From Xanthostigma xanthostigma (lineage: Eukaryota > Arthropoda > Insecta > Raphidioptera > Raphidiidae): 64,000 bases of DNA. Where the stretch lies: the NCBI GenBank assembly GCA_963575645.1, contig OY754464.1, forward strand, positions 44,568,192-44,632,191, read 5' to 3'. This document shows positions 43,490-55,385 of the stretch, in pieces; positions within the stretch are counted from its first letter, which is position 1, and every line of letters begins with the position of its first letter. Both the position numbers and the translations under genes were made by a program. The notes below the pieces were generated by a model that worked only from the letters and a program-made list of their open reading frames with translations, was not told where the DNA came from and did not search any database.

Positions 43490-44450
43490 GCATTGTTTGG
43501 AAATTTATGTGCAATTACAGCACCTAAGCCATATGCGGAAGCATCACAGTATAAATAAATCGGCAAATCATTATCAAAGTGAACCAGAATACGATCAGAC
43601 ATTAAACACTCTTTTATTTTTTTAAAAGCAGAATCACAAGTATTATTCCAGCACCATTTTGTATTTTTACGTAATATAAAGGTGCTAAAATAGTGCTTAT
43701 GTTAGGAATAAATTTCCCGTGAAAATTTACAAGTCCTAAGAAACTTTTTAACTCGGTGACGTTCGCCGGGTTTCGGGCATTACGTATAGCTTCTATTTTG
43801 TCGGGAGCTGTGCGTAACTCACACTTATCAATAATAAATCCTAGGTATGAGACAGACTCTTTAAAAAATTGACATTTAGATCTATTGACTTTGAGTCCAC
43901 TATCTTTTAAAATTGAAAATACTTTATTCAAATTTTCCACTTGTTCTGGGTCAGATTTTCCAGTTACCAATATGTCGTCTAAATAGACTATTACTCCTGG
44001 AATATTTTGGAATAACTGTTCTACAATTCTCTGAAATATTCCGGGCGCTGAACTAATACCATACGTAAGTCTAACGTAGCGAAAAAGTCCCAAGTGCGTA
44101 GTTATTGTCACATATTTCCTAGACGCCTGATCTAAAGGAATTTGTTGATATGCGTGCTTAAGGTCACTTACGCTAAATGAAAGACACCCGTCCAATTTGG
44201 CAAGAATATCTTCAATACGAGGTAACGGATACCTGTCTACTAGTAAACATGGATTCAGTGTGATCTTAAAATCTCCGCAGATCCGCAATGATGAATCTTT
44301 CTTTAGAACAGGGACAATCGGTGTTCCCCAATCACTAGTTTGTACCGGCTCCAAAATACCTTCTTCAATTAAATATTGCAGAGTCAGCCATTCCATGTTC
44401 AACACTGAGACTTTGATCTGGGCCTTCTTGAACTTCTGACTGATCTTCAT
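43490..44450 (-). mobile_element. Ty3/gypsy fossil: reverse transcriptase and start of RNase H
   Basis: On the minus strand: ILEPVQTSDWGTPIVPVLKK, LRICGDFKITLNPCLLVDRY, PLPRIEDILAKLDG, the active site VIVYLDDILV and the YLGFIIDKCEL and FLGLVNFHGKFI blocks of a Ty3/gypsy reverse transcriptase. The beginning of RNase H (LYCDASAYGLGAVIAHKFP) lies near 43500-43560. No LTRs were found around it, so it is an isolated, broken pol fragment. Confidence 0.85.
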
Positions 44451-45077
44451 TATCCGTGTAGCTAATGGTTTTTTCAGGTTTAAGTATTAAGTCTTCAATT
44501 TCAAGATTTCATACTACCGGGTCACTTGTAACGTAGTTTGACATTTTTCTAAACTAGTTTCGGAAAATACATTAACCTTCCCAGCACCTTTTTTAAAAAT
44601 TACACAAGAAACACATTCCATTTTGATCGGATGATTATTTTTGTATTAAATCGCGTGCAGTATGCAGGTAATGGCTAATATTACATACGATATTTAGCAT
44701 TCATTGACATGATTACATACATAATATTATGTTCCAATAGGGTATTTTGCTCCATGCAAAAAAAATATAATAATATATATTCTTGATAGATTTTGTAAAA
44801 AGCAAACGAGAAATGTGGATTTCTATTCATGATAATGCAATATAAATTTTGTAATTCAATTTTAAAAATTGTAATTTTTAACTGTTCTTTAAAAGTCAAA
44901 AATGTTGTTAGCCAGATTGGATTCCGGAATAACGTCACTATGTCCGTAAACAAGCTACTTTTATGTTGTGCTGTGTGTTATTTTGAATTTCTTTAAAGTT
45001 ATTATCAGGTTTATAACTCCAGAAAGTTGCTGATCTTCCAAGGATAAATACGTTTAATAAATTTATAAAGTTTTACT
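44451..45077. other. Stretch without a recognisable gene
   Basis: Contains at most the N-terminal flank of the pol fragment. No other signal. Confidence 0.35.
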
Positions 45078-45081
45078 AATA

Positions 45082-46110
45082 GTCCAAGAGACGGCTGCAG
45101 AAAATGTGTCGTCATAAGGTGGACGAACGAAAAAATTAGAGATGATAGTTAAGACCATAATTAAGAAAGATCGCTAAGGTTGCCTGCGAAAATCCTGCCG
45201 AAACAATGTTTTTTTAATTTGTTTATCAGTTAATAGACCAGTGAAGTTAGCTTTTGACAAGGACAAAATTAATAACAGAAAACGAATGATGAGGAAGGGA
45301 AGAAACTGCCGTCAGAAATACAGAAACCAAAAATTCAAATGCGTAAAAGGCCGGAGGGCTGTGGGGGGTGCATTTTAGGGGTCAAGCGCGGTTTTTCGTT
45401 ATTTCCGGCGAAAGTTGACCTCCAATCGAAAAATGTTGTACGGCAATGTTGTAGGTATTAAAAGGATCTACAACTTTTATGAATATAACTTTTTCACATA
45501 ACCTTGAAGATTCAAAGAAATATTGAAAAAACCGTGTTTTTCGTTTTCAATTTTTTTCTCCTGCAAATTACAGCTTATTTAGGACATAGAAAGGTAAGTC
45601 TCCTGAAAATTTCATGAAAAAAAAATATTTTTGCAGGAGAAAAAAATTAAAAAAAACACGGTTTTTTAAATATTTCTTTGAATCTTTAAGGTTATGTGAA
45701 AAAGTTATATTCATAAAAGTTGTAGATCCTTTAAATACCTACAACATTGCCATACAGCATTTTTCGATTGGAGGTCAACTTTCGCTGGAAATAACGAAAA
45801 ACCGCGTTTGACCCCTAAAATGCACCCCCCACAGCCCTCCGGCCTTTTACGCATTTGATTTTTGGTTTCTGTATTTCTGACGGCAGTTTCTTCCCTTCCT
45901 CATCATTCGTTTTCTGTTATTAATTTGGTCCTTGTCAAAAGCTAACTTCACTGGTCTATTAACTGATAAACAAATTAAAAAAACATTGTTTCGGCAGGAT
46001 TTTCGCAGGCAACCTTAGCGATCTTTCTTAATTATGGTCTTAACAATCATCTCTATTTTTTTCGTTCGTCCACCTTATGACGACACATTTTCTGCAGCCG
46101 TCTCTTGGAC
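45082..46110. mobile_element. 1.03-kb foldback element with 4-bp target duplication
   Basis: GTCCAAGAGACGGCTGCAGA starts the left arm and its inverse ends the right arm at 46110. The arms (about 45082-45560 and 45630-46110) match over almost their whole length, leaving a centre of only some 70 bp. AATA flanks both ends (45078-45081 and 46111-46114). The arms are 90-95 percent alike by eye. There is no protein. A diverged half copy lies at 17800-18145. Confidence 0.85.
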
Positions 46111-46114
46111 AATA

Positions 46115-47744
46115 ACTTGTAGGTATACTTACTTACACTGGTAACGTAATAATCATAGCCTTCTTAAATATTTTTAACCGTAAAGTGTTGCTATGGTGAC
46201 TGTGCATTATCGTTATTTACAATCATAGTGATGTCACGAGTAATTTTCGCGCAAAAATTCGTAATGATAAATTAAAAGTTAAAACACTTCAAAAAACGGT
46301 GTAGGTAATAGCCTATTAATCAAACATGTTTAACTAGATTCCTTCAATTAAACAATTTTTTGGCATACATTTTTGGACGTATTTCCCGTATGTGCAGTAC
46401 CTGCTGTAAGTCAGGCAAACATATTATTTCTTATCCATCTTATTTGTATAAAATTTTTACGTGAATCAAACAGTTCATGAAAAATGAGTCATGAGCTCTC
46501 CAACTATTTGTAGTAGATCAATAAACAAATCGTATTAAGAATAAGAAAAGAGAATTGTTTTGTTGAGAAAATGTTTATTTTCAATAGATTGTTTACTAGG
46601 TGGAAAGCATAGAATTAGCTATGCAGTCAAATTTTTGAAAATCAAAACGACACAATACTTTGACAATTTCGTTTTATCAAGATATTTATATATATTATAA
46701 AAATCGTCATGCAATATTCAAATAGAAAATTGTATTTATTTGAGAAATAAAATTTCTGAATTTAGGTATTAATACAAAAATAAAATAGTTAGCGGAAAAT
46801 TACTTACTAAATGCATAAAACAGTGCATGTAGTTTTCTAACGCAAATTCTTAAAACAGTATGAAATGTACAAATAACTCGTGTATCTAATCTACAGGAAA
46901 ATAGACTTTTCTCATATTGCCTGTCCGGTGGTATCACTTAGGCACGCATATACTTTGGACAGTCCTGATCATAGACCTATTACAAATATGGCCTAAGCAA
47001 TAGAGACAAAATATAATAAAAACACATTTATCTTCTTTTCATCCCAATTTTGAAAATTCCTTTCTTAGTGGATGCATACGTTATAGAAAAACATATATAC
47101 TCTACATGTCATGTTTCAAAGATTCGGCTACAGCAACTTCCTCAAAACTGAGATACGGTGTGAAAAAAATACTGAACCATAATTTTTCCTGGTAACATCA
47201 ATAATATCAAACTATATCCTATATCAGACGCCAGGCACACAAACATCCCTTGGCCGTCGGGACTATATGTAGGGAATAGGGATGTTGGTAAATTCGGTTC
47301 CAACAGGTAGCAGATTAAGTGAAATTTTCTATACCCTTTTATCGGTACATCCAAACATTTTTGTTTTTATTGATAAACTTAAAGAATTTCAAATGGGATC
47401 TTATGTTCAACTTTATTTAATAAAGGCAAATTATTCAATGCTGCAGTTTTATTTTACTGGCCATCTCTTAAAATGTTTAGCCCGGACTTACTTGTGTAGT
47501 TTCAGGTAGATACAAATTTTGGGACAGAATTTGCCTGTTATTTTTGACCCCTCCTTCTGTGGGAGGGAATATGCCTATTCCCATATATAGAACAGAGCGA
47601 GTCAAATAACTAACTGATCTACACTGAAAAAGATCGTTTTCCAAGCTAAAATTGAACAAAAATACCTAGATAAAATGTTGTTTCAATGTAGACATTTTTC
47701 AAAAATGAAAACATTTGCAATGATTACTAAGATACTCTTCAATA
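46115..47744. other. Stretch with at most one weak protein trace
   Basis: Mostly AT-rich. At 47340-47410 the phrase VHPNIFVFIDKLKEFQ resembles a C-terminal block of MULE-type (FLYWCH-linked) transposases (HPN.W.F...LK..Q), but nothing around it supports this. No other gene is seen. Confidence 0.3.
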
Positions 47745-47880
47745 AATAAAATTATCGACCAATTTTTCAGACAATATATTAACAAACAATATAAAATTAA
47801 TACATTAACGTTTCAATCCGGATTTGGATCTTCTTCAGAATTGATCTAAAAATATAAAAATAATTAATATTTAAATATAA
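47745..47880 (-). repeat. Dispersed repeat end shared with 9.16-9.25 kb
   Basis: AAAATTATCGACCAATTTTT and AACGTTTCAATCCGGATTTG, then CTTCTTCAGAATTGATCTAA are the inverse of 9130-9260. A retroelement-like tail, family unknown. Confidence 0.6.
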
Positions 47881-48242
47881 TTCGCTTTTTAAAGAATTTT
47901 TCAAAATTAATTATGAAATTCAAAATAATGAAAAAATAATAACAAACAATTTTTTATTAAGTAGTCATGGAAATAATTTGTGAGTACCTAAAAAAGAAAG
48001 AAAAATTAATAAAACAAAAATTATTTCAATATAATATTATATATATTACTTAAATTTTCTGTATCTAATTGAGCATTGAGAGAATTTTTATTTGATTTTA
48101 TATGTAACATTTCCGAAATATTTCTTTTAAAAAAATTACTAAGATATCTACTAACTAAATTCTAAATTATTGCTCGATTTTCGGCACCACTTAAAAAGTA
48201 GGTATAAGAAATAAGACAAAACAAATCCAATGTTAAAAGTAT

Positions 48243-48512
48243 TGTAACAAAACTGGCAAAACTGTTCTTTGTCAGAGGTAAAGATATTAATTTTACTAAA
48301 AACTAAAAAGTACTTCTTACAATGCAAAAATGAAATAAAATAACGAAAATCAAACGAATTCTAAAACAACAGTAACAATACTAGACTACTATGTACACAG
48401 AATATTTATATCAGAGTTCTCTATTTATTTCTATATTTATTAAGAACATTTATTTATGTCGCTCGAGCACTGTTCACTGTCACTGACTCGTAACTGACTG
48501 CCTTGCCTTTTA
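48243..48512. repeat. Truncated LTR-like copy
   Basis: Begins TGTAACAAAACTG and shares AAAGTACTTCT and GTACACAGAATATTTA-like words with the LTR at 50159-50725. It is cut off at the minisatellite that starts at 48513. Fossil. Confidence 0.55.
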
Positions 48513-48741
48513 TTGTTTATTAACTTTAAAAGATTTTGTAGGGGTAGACAAAGTTGTTTATTAACTTTAAAAGATTTTGTAGGGGTAGACAAAGTTGTTT
48601 ATTAACTTTAAAAGATTTTGTAGGGGTAGACAAAGTTGTTTATTAACTTTAAAAGATTTTGTAGGGGTAGACAAAGTTGTTTATTACTTTAAAAGATTTT
48701 GTAGGGGTAGACAAAGTTGTTTATTAACTTTAAAAGATTTT
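48513..48741. repeat. 41-bp minisatellite, about 5.6 copies
   Basis: The unit begins TTGTTTATTAACTTTAAAAG and ends GGGGTAGACAAAG. Copies start at 48513, 48554, 48595, 48636, 48677 (one base shorter) and 48717 (partial). Copies are almost identical, pointing to recent expansion. It directly follows a truncated LTR copy. Confidence 0.95.
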
Positions 48742-49796
48742 TGGGACACCATTAGATTCTACTGATTTTAATAAAAAGCTGAAACAATACATAATTAATA
48801 TAGTTCCATATTCTATAAACGACTTGTTATCGGATTAATTAATATAACATGTTTTAACTGTGTACTGACGTTTTGTATCCATTTTATATAATGGCGCAAC
48901 AAATAAACATATTATTTTATTATTATTAATGCTCGTTTAACCTTAACGTCACACATCATCATAATATAATTAATTACGCACTTGATATACACCTAACCTA
49001 ATATTTCTTTATAGCAGTCGTTTTCGATTTTCAAAAAACCGTTTTTCGTGACCTTTGATCTATAAATTATTTAAACTGTGATATACCTTGAGATGTTTCT
49101 TTACGTCTTTTTTTGAAATTCTATTAAAAATATAAACACAACTGATTTCACTTAAAAAGGTACTGTCTAGCCTGTACTGTTTGGTAGGTGTATTGACTAT
49201 GTCGATGGTTTTAAGAGTTCCAACTAACCCAGTCATATCACATTGCATGCAGTCAGTTTGCTGAGCTAAACCCGATCGCATGCCTGCGCTCAATGCACGC
49301 AGCTGCTAGTCGACAGTACAACAAAAACTAACAAACCTACTTGCTAGTTAGCTTATCTGGGATATCGGTTTGACTTTTCATGAAAGCATTTTTAACAGGC
49401 TCGGTTTATTGCTCTGTATAAACTAATTGTAAATAAACGGCTCTAAGGTTTGCAAACACAAAATTCCAATTTGATGAATATTGTAATTAATAATACTAAT
49501 AAGACAGAAAATTGCGCATCCTAATCATTAAACGAATATATTTGCAACCAGAATAAATTACATCTGATAAATCTTTTTCATAAAAATGTCACTTTTTTGC
49601 AGTCATTTTCTTTAAACAAAAAAACACTTAGACCACGCTTGATAAAATTTCTTTTGGATAATTTTGACGTTAACACACTAACGAAGTCGATATAATTTCA
49701 TGTAAAATCGTGATAATCTTTAGTTTTTTTTCTCAATTTTGTTATTATTACTTATTAGGTATTATTTTTACTATCCAATAAATGGATATTTCTTAT
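48742..49796. other. Stretch without a recognisable gene
   Basis: AT-rich; the minus-strand frame at 49060-49293 has no recognisable motif. Nothing else. Confidence 0.35.
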
Positions 49797-50140
49797 TGTA
49801 ACAAAACTGTTCTAATTCATGGTAGAAAATATTTATTTGCAATAGTAAAACTTTAACAGAACCAATAAACAAACTAAAAAGCACTTCTCTTTAACGTAAC
49901 GAAAACAAAACAACAGTTCTAACTAATAAAATAAAAGAATATAAAGTCACTAATTACTATATACACAAGATTATTTACAACACGGGAACACACCAAAATT
50001 TATTTAACACCCTTTATAATTTTTTATTATTCACTCTTAATCATTAGAGTTACCACATTCTTTCTCATATTAGTACTTCAATTTTACGAATATTAAGCAA
50101 AGTTAGACTGTGGGAGAAACAATAACTTTTCTTAGTATCG
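49797..50140. repeat. Truncated LTR-like copy next to a solo LTR
   Basis: Starts TGTAACAAAACTGTTCTAAT and follows the first ~300 bp of 50159-50725 with many differences. Together they form a head-to-tail pair of related, unequal LTR copies. Fossil. Confidence 0.6.
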
Positions 50141-50158
50141 TCTTTTATATTTCAATAC

Positions 50159-50725
50159 TGTAACAAAACTGTACTAGTTCGTGGTGGAAAATATTTATTT
50201 ACAATAGTGAAACGTTAAGAAAACAAATAAACACACAAACGAAAGTACTTCTCTATGACGTAACAGAAACAAAACAACAAATTCTAACTAATAAAATAAA
50301 AGAATAAGTAATGAAGAATACAAAGTCACTATTTATGTACACAAAATATTTACAACACAGGAGCACACCAAAATTTATTTAGCACACTTATTTATTAACT
50401 TTATACACAGTTCATTTATTTATCTCAGCAGTTACCTCAGTACTGTTTACAATACTGACTAATAATTTATGTCAGAACTATTTGTCGATTGTTACTCGAT
50501 GGTACAAAATGTACGAATCTCCTCCACTGAGCTATTCCGTGGTTTATATATGCGCTGGATCGGTCTTTCTTTTCTTGCATTCATTGTTGTCTGGAATTTG
50601 ACAACAAAGCCCTTTTTACCTACGCATATTGTTAGAACAACAAGCCGTTGTGTGTCATTGTTAGAATGGCGAGCCGATTGTTGTCTCACGAAATCCTTTG
50701 TCGTCGCAACGGGGAGCGTCTAACA
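50159..50725. repeat. Solo LTR with 4-bp target duplication (fossil)
   Basis: 567 bp, begins TGTAACAAAACTG and ends GTCTAACA. ATAC flanks it at 50155-50158 and 50726-50729. Same family as 7219-7790. Ty3/gypsy-type by duplication length; orientation not certain. Confidence 0.75.
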
Positions 50726-50729
50726 ATAC

Positions 50730-51299
50730 ACATATTTGTAAAGTATTACTTCCTTTTTAAATTTAACATGAAAGAAAATTATCAAAAAAAAATGAAAATT
50801 ATTATATTTTCTTTAGAACTCAAAATTATTATCTAATTCAATTTTATGAGGAGAATTATTCTGAACTCCTTTTTAATATTTAATATATTTACAACTTAAA
50901 ACTAGCATTTTTTATCCACAGCACAAAAATCATTTGCTGCGGTTGATGATAACAAATCTTTTAATATTTACAGCCCCTTTTTTGGGTAGATATTTACATT
51001 ACAACGTTAATATTGGATAGAGAAGAACCATCTATTCAATGTTAACGGTATTATTCATTACCAAAAAAAAGTATTTTTAAGCGACGCCGACGCGTTTAAT
51101 TATTACTTTGTTATCGACACACTGAGTCTGATCAAAGAAAAAACCGTTTAATCACACCCAGCAAAATTTTAAATGTAGCGCATTTTGACTAATTGATTTT
51201 ATTTTTGTTCCCTTTTTTTCCTGTATTTTTATTTATTTAAAATGTTATCCGAAGTATATTTATCATCATGATGACCAGATAAATTTAAATCTTCAAGAT
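50730..51299. other. Stretch without a recognisable gene
   Basis: AT-rich, no coding or RNA signal. Confidence 0.35.
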
Positions 51300-52380
51300 T
51301 GGACAAAAATCGGTCAAGTGTGAGTCGGACTCGATCACGAAGGGTTCCGTACACTATGTACTTTTCAAATACTTTTGTAAAAGAAACAAGAGAGGCGCTA
51401 TAACAATATGTAACCAGTGGGAGTATGCAAGTAGTTCAAGAATTTCAAGGCGTGAAAGTTTACATAATTCACCCCGGCGTTTTTATATTATAAACACTTT
51501 TTTTACAAAAAATTCTTGTAGAATAAAATTATATAAAGTTTTGATAAATATACCATTATATCAAATAACAACGTTATGGCAAATATCTTTGTTGCGCATG
51601 CGCCGATTTCCCCAAAAAAAAAATACAAAACTTTAGAATATTAAACCATTATGAAAAATATACCATTATTATATAAAAACAATGTTATAGCACATATCTT
51701 TTCTGCGCATGCGCCGCCTTCCCCCCTAAAACTTTTTACGAAACTTTCTTTTAAAATAGAATAATAAACCATTATGAAACATATACTATTATTATATAAA
51801 ACAACGTTATTGCATATATTTCTTTTGCGCATGTGCCAATTTTTCCCAAAAAAATTTACAAAACTTTTGTAAACATAGATAGAATAATAAACTGTTATAA
51901 AAAGTATAACGTTATTATATAAAAGACAGCCTTATTGTTAGCAATTAATGATGACAACGTGGCAGTTTTAACAAAAAATAATTTATTCAGACTATATAAA
52001 AATAACGAAAAACATAAAATTTATAGATTTTTTAACAAAAGGAATTTGATCTTAATTATATAACAAAAAATAAGAAATTATTCAATAAATTAAAATACTC
52101 TTTGTAATGCCAGGTTTAAATCGAGCGATAAATCTTGAACACTTATAGTATATATTTCTTCTACGCATGCGCCGATTTTTTTCAAAAATTTATTTTACAA
52201 AACTCCTGTAAAACAAAATAATAAGCCGTTATGAAAAATATACTATTATCTTAAAAAAACAACATTATAATATATATTTCTTTCGCGCTTGCGCCGACGT
52301 CTCTCAAAAACAATAGGCCTCTTCACATTTGCATATCGAACATCCTCCCAAAAGGGTATAGCCGGATAGATATGGCGAGT
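51300..52380. repeat. Degenerate tandem-like repeat with GCGCATGCGCCG motifs
   Basis: About five diverged units of 115-130 bp, each with AATAATAAACC.TTATGAAA, TATAAAA.AACGTTAT and GCGCATGCGCCG (51593, 51706, 51826, 52165, 52287). The left edge carries AAGTGTGAGTCGGACTCG and GAAGGGTTCCGTA, a phrase common in arthropod repeats. Related text occurs at 290-500 and 2340-2480. Confidence 0.6.
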
Positions 52381-52448
52381 TGGCCCCCAAATGGCAACCT
52401 ATATCGAAACTTATGTTTTAATATCTACTTGATGTATGAACTCTTATA

Positions 52449-52967
52449 CAGATTGTATCAAATCAAAACGGTCCATAGAACATTCTGTGTGTAAGACAGA
52501 GACGATATTATATCAAGCACTAAAGCAGTAAGTAAGAATGAGATAAATGATGGCTAATAGTTACTGTGGTTATACAATCTGATAGTATCGTCTTTGCTTT
52601 CTACAGTAAAAATAACAATTTTATCAAATGTTAGTATTCACTAGTGAAATTATTAATAAAATGGCTATTTATTATAATCGATTAGGATATTGTTTGGCAG
52701 AACGTGGAGGTCTTTTTGAACATTTAATAAATTAATTATTAAAAGTATTGTTAAAACTTTTGTACCAGATACAAATAATAATACGAATTAATATTACGGC
52801 TTAGTTGTTTTAATTGATAAATTGGTAAAAAGATTTACAGTGTACGTAATTATTTACGTAACCACAGTAACTATTATCATTTATCTCATTCTTACTTACT
52901 GCTTTATATATCGTCTCTGTCTTACACACAGCATGTTCTATGGACCGTTTTGATTTGATACAATCTG
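52449..52967. mobile_element. Mariner-type MITE with ~125-bp inverted repeats
   Basis: CAGATTGTATCAAATCAAAA at the left end has its inverse at the right end; TA flanks both (52447-52448, 52968-52969). The arms match for about 125 bp with small gaps (left 52449-52575, right 52853-52967). There is no transposase inside the 519 bp. Confidence 0.8.
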
Positions 52968-53183
52968 TATATGTATTACCCCCGCACTCCCCTTTGACCT
53001 TGAGATATAGAGCAAAAACCAGCCTACCTACGACTATCGTTCAAAGAGTCATATCTCGAAAACTAATTGAGCTAAAGAGGTAAAACCAACGCGAGCATTT
53101 AGGCAACCTTTAAGAGCACATTTTATATTTTTTTTGCATTTAAGATACTGAATTTTCAAAACAGATCATGCTAAATAATTAAT

Positions 53184-53740
53184 GTTATTGCACATACCGC
53201 TTCACTATCGGTTCATACAAGAAGTTATATCTAAGTTAATTTCACACGAAATCCATTCAATTTATAGTTTTTTAAAAGAGGGGATTTTGTTCTATAAAAC
53301 AGGGCCATTTTTAGATCGATTTGAGTTCATAATTACTACTAAAATTGTAACTGAAAATCACAAACAGTATTTTTCGGTTGGTCTGTACAAACGTACGTCC
53401 GAGCTCTACAGATCGCAATTTTGGTTGGATGGTTGGATCGCCTTAGTTTATATTTTATTCACTTTGTTTACTATCAGAGTAGAACCCTACTTACATTTAG
53501 GGAAATGTGTTCAGTAGTTTAATTTTTATAAACAGTTTTATTTTGTTATTTTTTGACAGCTAATAGTTAAAAAAAACAATATAATAATTACTGTGTAAAT
53601 TACCATAGAATAAGTGCTACACTTCTATACCATAACGGCGGAACTGCCATCATGCTTCCGTGGCTTAGTGGATAAGCCATTAGATCAGCAACAACAAGGT
53701 CCCGAGTTCATTGATTTTTAGGCGAAAATAGCGTAAGCTA
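53184..53740 (+). repeat. Diverged copy of the tRNA-bearing CACATACCGC repeat
   Basis: From TTGCACATACCGCTTCACTA it follows the units at 58.3-59.7 kb (AAGAAGTTATATCTAAGTTA, GGTTGGTCTGTAC, CTCTACAGATCGCAATTTTG, TTTTGACAGCTAATAGTT, AAGTGCTACACTTCTATACC) up to a tRNA-like sequence at 53651-53712. It then turns into the inverted arm described next. Confidence 0.8.
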
Positions 53741-54070
53741 ATAGGCGCTTTAGCTTACGCTATTTTCGCCTAAAAATCAATGAACTCGGGACCTTGTTGT
53801 TGCTGATCTAATGGCTTATCCACTAAGCCACGGAAGCTTGATGGCAGTGCCGCCGTTATGGTATAGAAGTGTAGCACTTATTCTATGGTAATTTACACAG
53901 TAATTATTATATTGTTTTTTTTAACTATTAGCTGTCAAAAAATAACAAAATAAAACTGTTTATAAAAATTAAACTACTGAACACATTTCCCTAAATGTAA
54001 GTAGGGTTCTACTCTGATAGTAAACAAAGTGAATAAAATATAAACTAAGGCGATCCAACCATCCAACCAA
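53421..54070. repeat. Near-perfect 650-bp palindrome (320-bp arms, 10-bp loop)
   Basis: 53421-53740 and 53751-54070 are inverse copies without net length change and with about two mismatches noticed (for example near 53646-53652). The loop is ATAGGCGCTT. The palindrome covers the second half of the repeat copy, including its tRNA-like part, so the right arm is an inverted duplication of it. Confidence 0.9.
53651..53720 (+). tRNA. tRNA-like module of the CACATACCGC repeat (left palindrome arm)
   Basis: GCTTCCGTGGCTTAGTGGAT has an A box (TGGCTTAGTGG). The B-box side (CCCGAGTTCATTGA) is degraded. A mirrored copy sits at about 53771-53840 on the minus strand. Not a usable tRNA. Confidence 0.55.
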
Positions 54071-54962
54071 TTAAGCAATTTCAGAGGAATTCCAGGACCT
54101 AAATGCTAACTACATACTGACGATGGATTCTTGTAAACCATATCACAAACAAGTAATAAAAAAAAAAAACAGTCGTGATTCGCATAAAAAAACAAAATGG
54201 CGGCATGTTTAAGTTCGAAAATCCGCTTTTTGTCCAGATATGAATTATTATTGAAGAAACTAAGAGTTTGAGTGAAAAATGTTTTATTAGAAAGTTGTAG
54301 GTAATATAAAAACCTTCAAAATGGCGCCTGTTGAATCAAAATCGGTTCATTAGTTTATCGGTAAACGGCAAAAAACCCGTCTAAAAATGCTTTTTATTAA
54401 ATTTGCAATAACTTTTGCAATAATTATTTAGCGGTCTTGAAACTTTCCAAGAATGTGCTCCTTATTGAGCTTAAAAAGTAGCCGCAATTTGAGTGTTGAG
54501 AGATAAACAGGAGCCGAGATATTCAATTGTTTATTAAAAACCATTTTGGTAAAAGTGTTATTCTTCGGATTGAGGTACTCCGATTTTCAATTTTCAAGAC
54601 GCATTCTACTCTATAAGAGTTGTACTTTAACGTAGAAAAAAAATAAAAATGTAATATTTCAGTTCAATTGTTTAAAATTGGCTCTAAAAATGATATACTT
54701 TTTTTCAGCTTAAACAAATGCAATAACTTTTTAAATTGCATTCGTACTGAAATGCAACTTTGATAATCGTACAGCTGGTATTTTTTTACAAATTTTAAAA
54801 CAAAAAAATTCGTTCTACGACCTTCAGAAGCCGAGATAATTTTTTTTTTCATTTTAATCCTGCGGCTTCGTTATTTCATGCACAGGACTTAGATTTGAAG
54901 GTGCTCTAGTTGAGTTCCTATATTTTTGATAAAAAATTATTATCAACAGTTTCGTTGCCTCT
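54071..54962. other. Gene-free stretch, possible long inverted repeat of the second Academ-like copy
   Basis: Downstream of the minus-strand Academ-like gene. The text (AATCGGTTCATTAGTTTATC, AAATTTGCAATAACTTTTGC, poly-T tracts) has the style of the long terminal repeats of the 31.5-39.9 kb element, yet is not similar to them in sequence. Its partner would lie beyond the right edge of the window, so this remains open. Confidence 0.3.
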
Positions 54963-55385
54963 TTACAATAGATAATAACGTTGAAGTATCAGCTGTCTAA
55001 GAGGCAGGGTGAGAGGAGAACAGCCGATTCTACAGAAAATTGTCTTTAGAAGTTCCTCTGGGATCAGAAAGTCCTTCGTATAAATAGGCCTTAATATATT
55101 ATTCGTTACTTTCCAGCCCCATTCAGTAGCCGGTTTTATATTTCCTAGCCAATATTGTAACTGCAGGTACGTTCTATAAGAATGCTGTTCTGCTGCTCCG
55201 TTAGTGGGTGGCAATGATTCTAGCTTAAAGGACGACCTACTAGTCGATTTTACAAAGCGTCCGTACCGTAACTCAGTCAGATCTGCTGTTTCTGTCTTGG
55301 TTCTGTAAATATGCGCAATGATTTTTGTACCGTTTTCAGCAACAGTATTTTTTGGCGCATCGGCATCATACAAAATTTTGCTCAA
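54963..55385 (-). pseudogene. Second Academ-like protein, C-terminal tail
   Basis: 140 codons on the minus strand: ESLPPTNGAAEQHSYRTYLQ, LQYWLGNIKPATEWGWKVT, IPEELLKTIFCRIGC. This aligns with LPPTREVAHLHSLRVRLQ ... PDSLLSSISCACKTGC of the first element. The Cys-rich CXC motif is only begun (FCRIGC) and the frame then leaves the family pattern, so the tail is damaged. It overlaps the upstream frame by four bases. Confidence 0.7.

Noticed and set aside
47282-47509. MULE-type transposase fragment
   Set aside because: Only one short phrase (HPNIFVFIDKLKEFQ) fits and no second block supports it.
48513-48741. Minisatellite as a CRISPR array
   Set aside because: Units are contiguous and identical with no unique spacers; the setting is eukaryotic.
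50469-50723. 84-codon frame inside the solo LTR
   Set aside because: Located within the LTR, no motif; chance frame in a GC-richer part.
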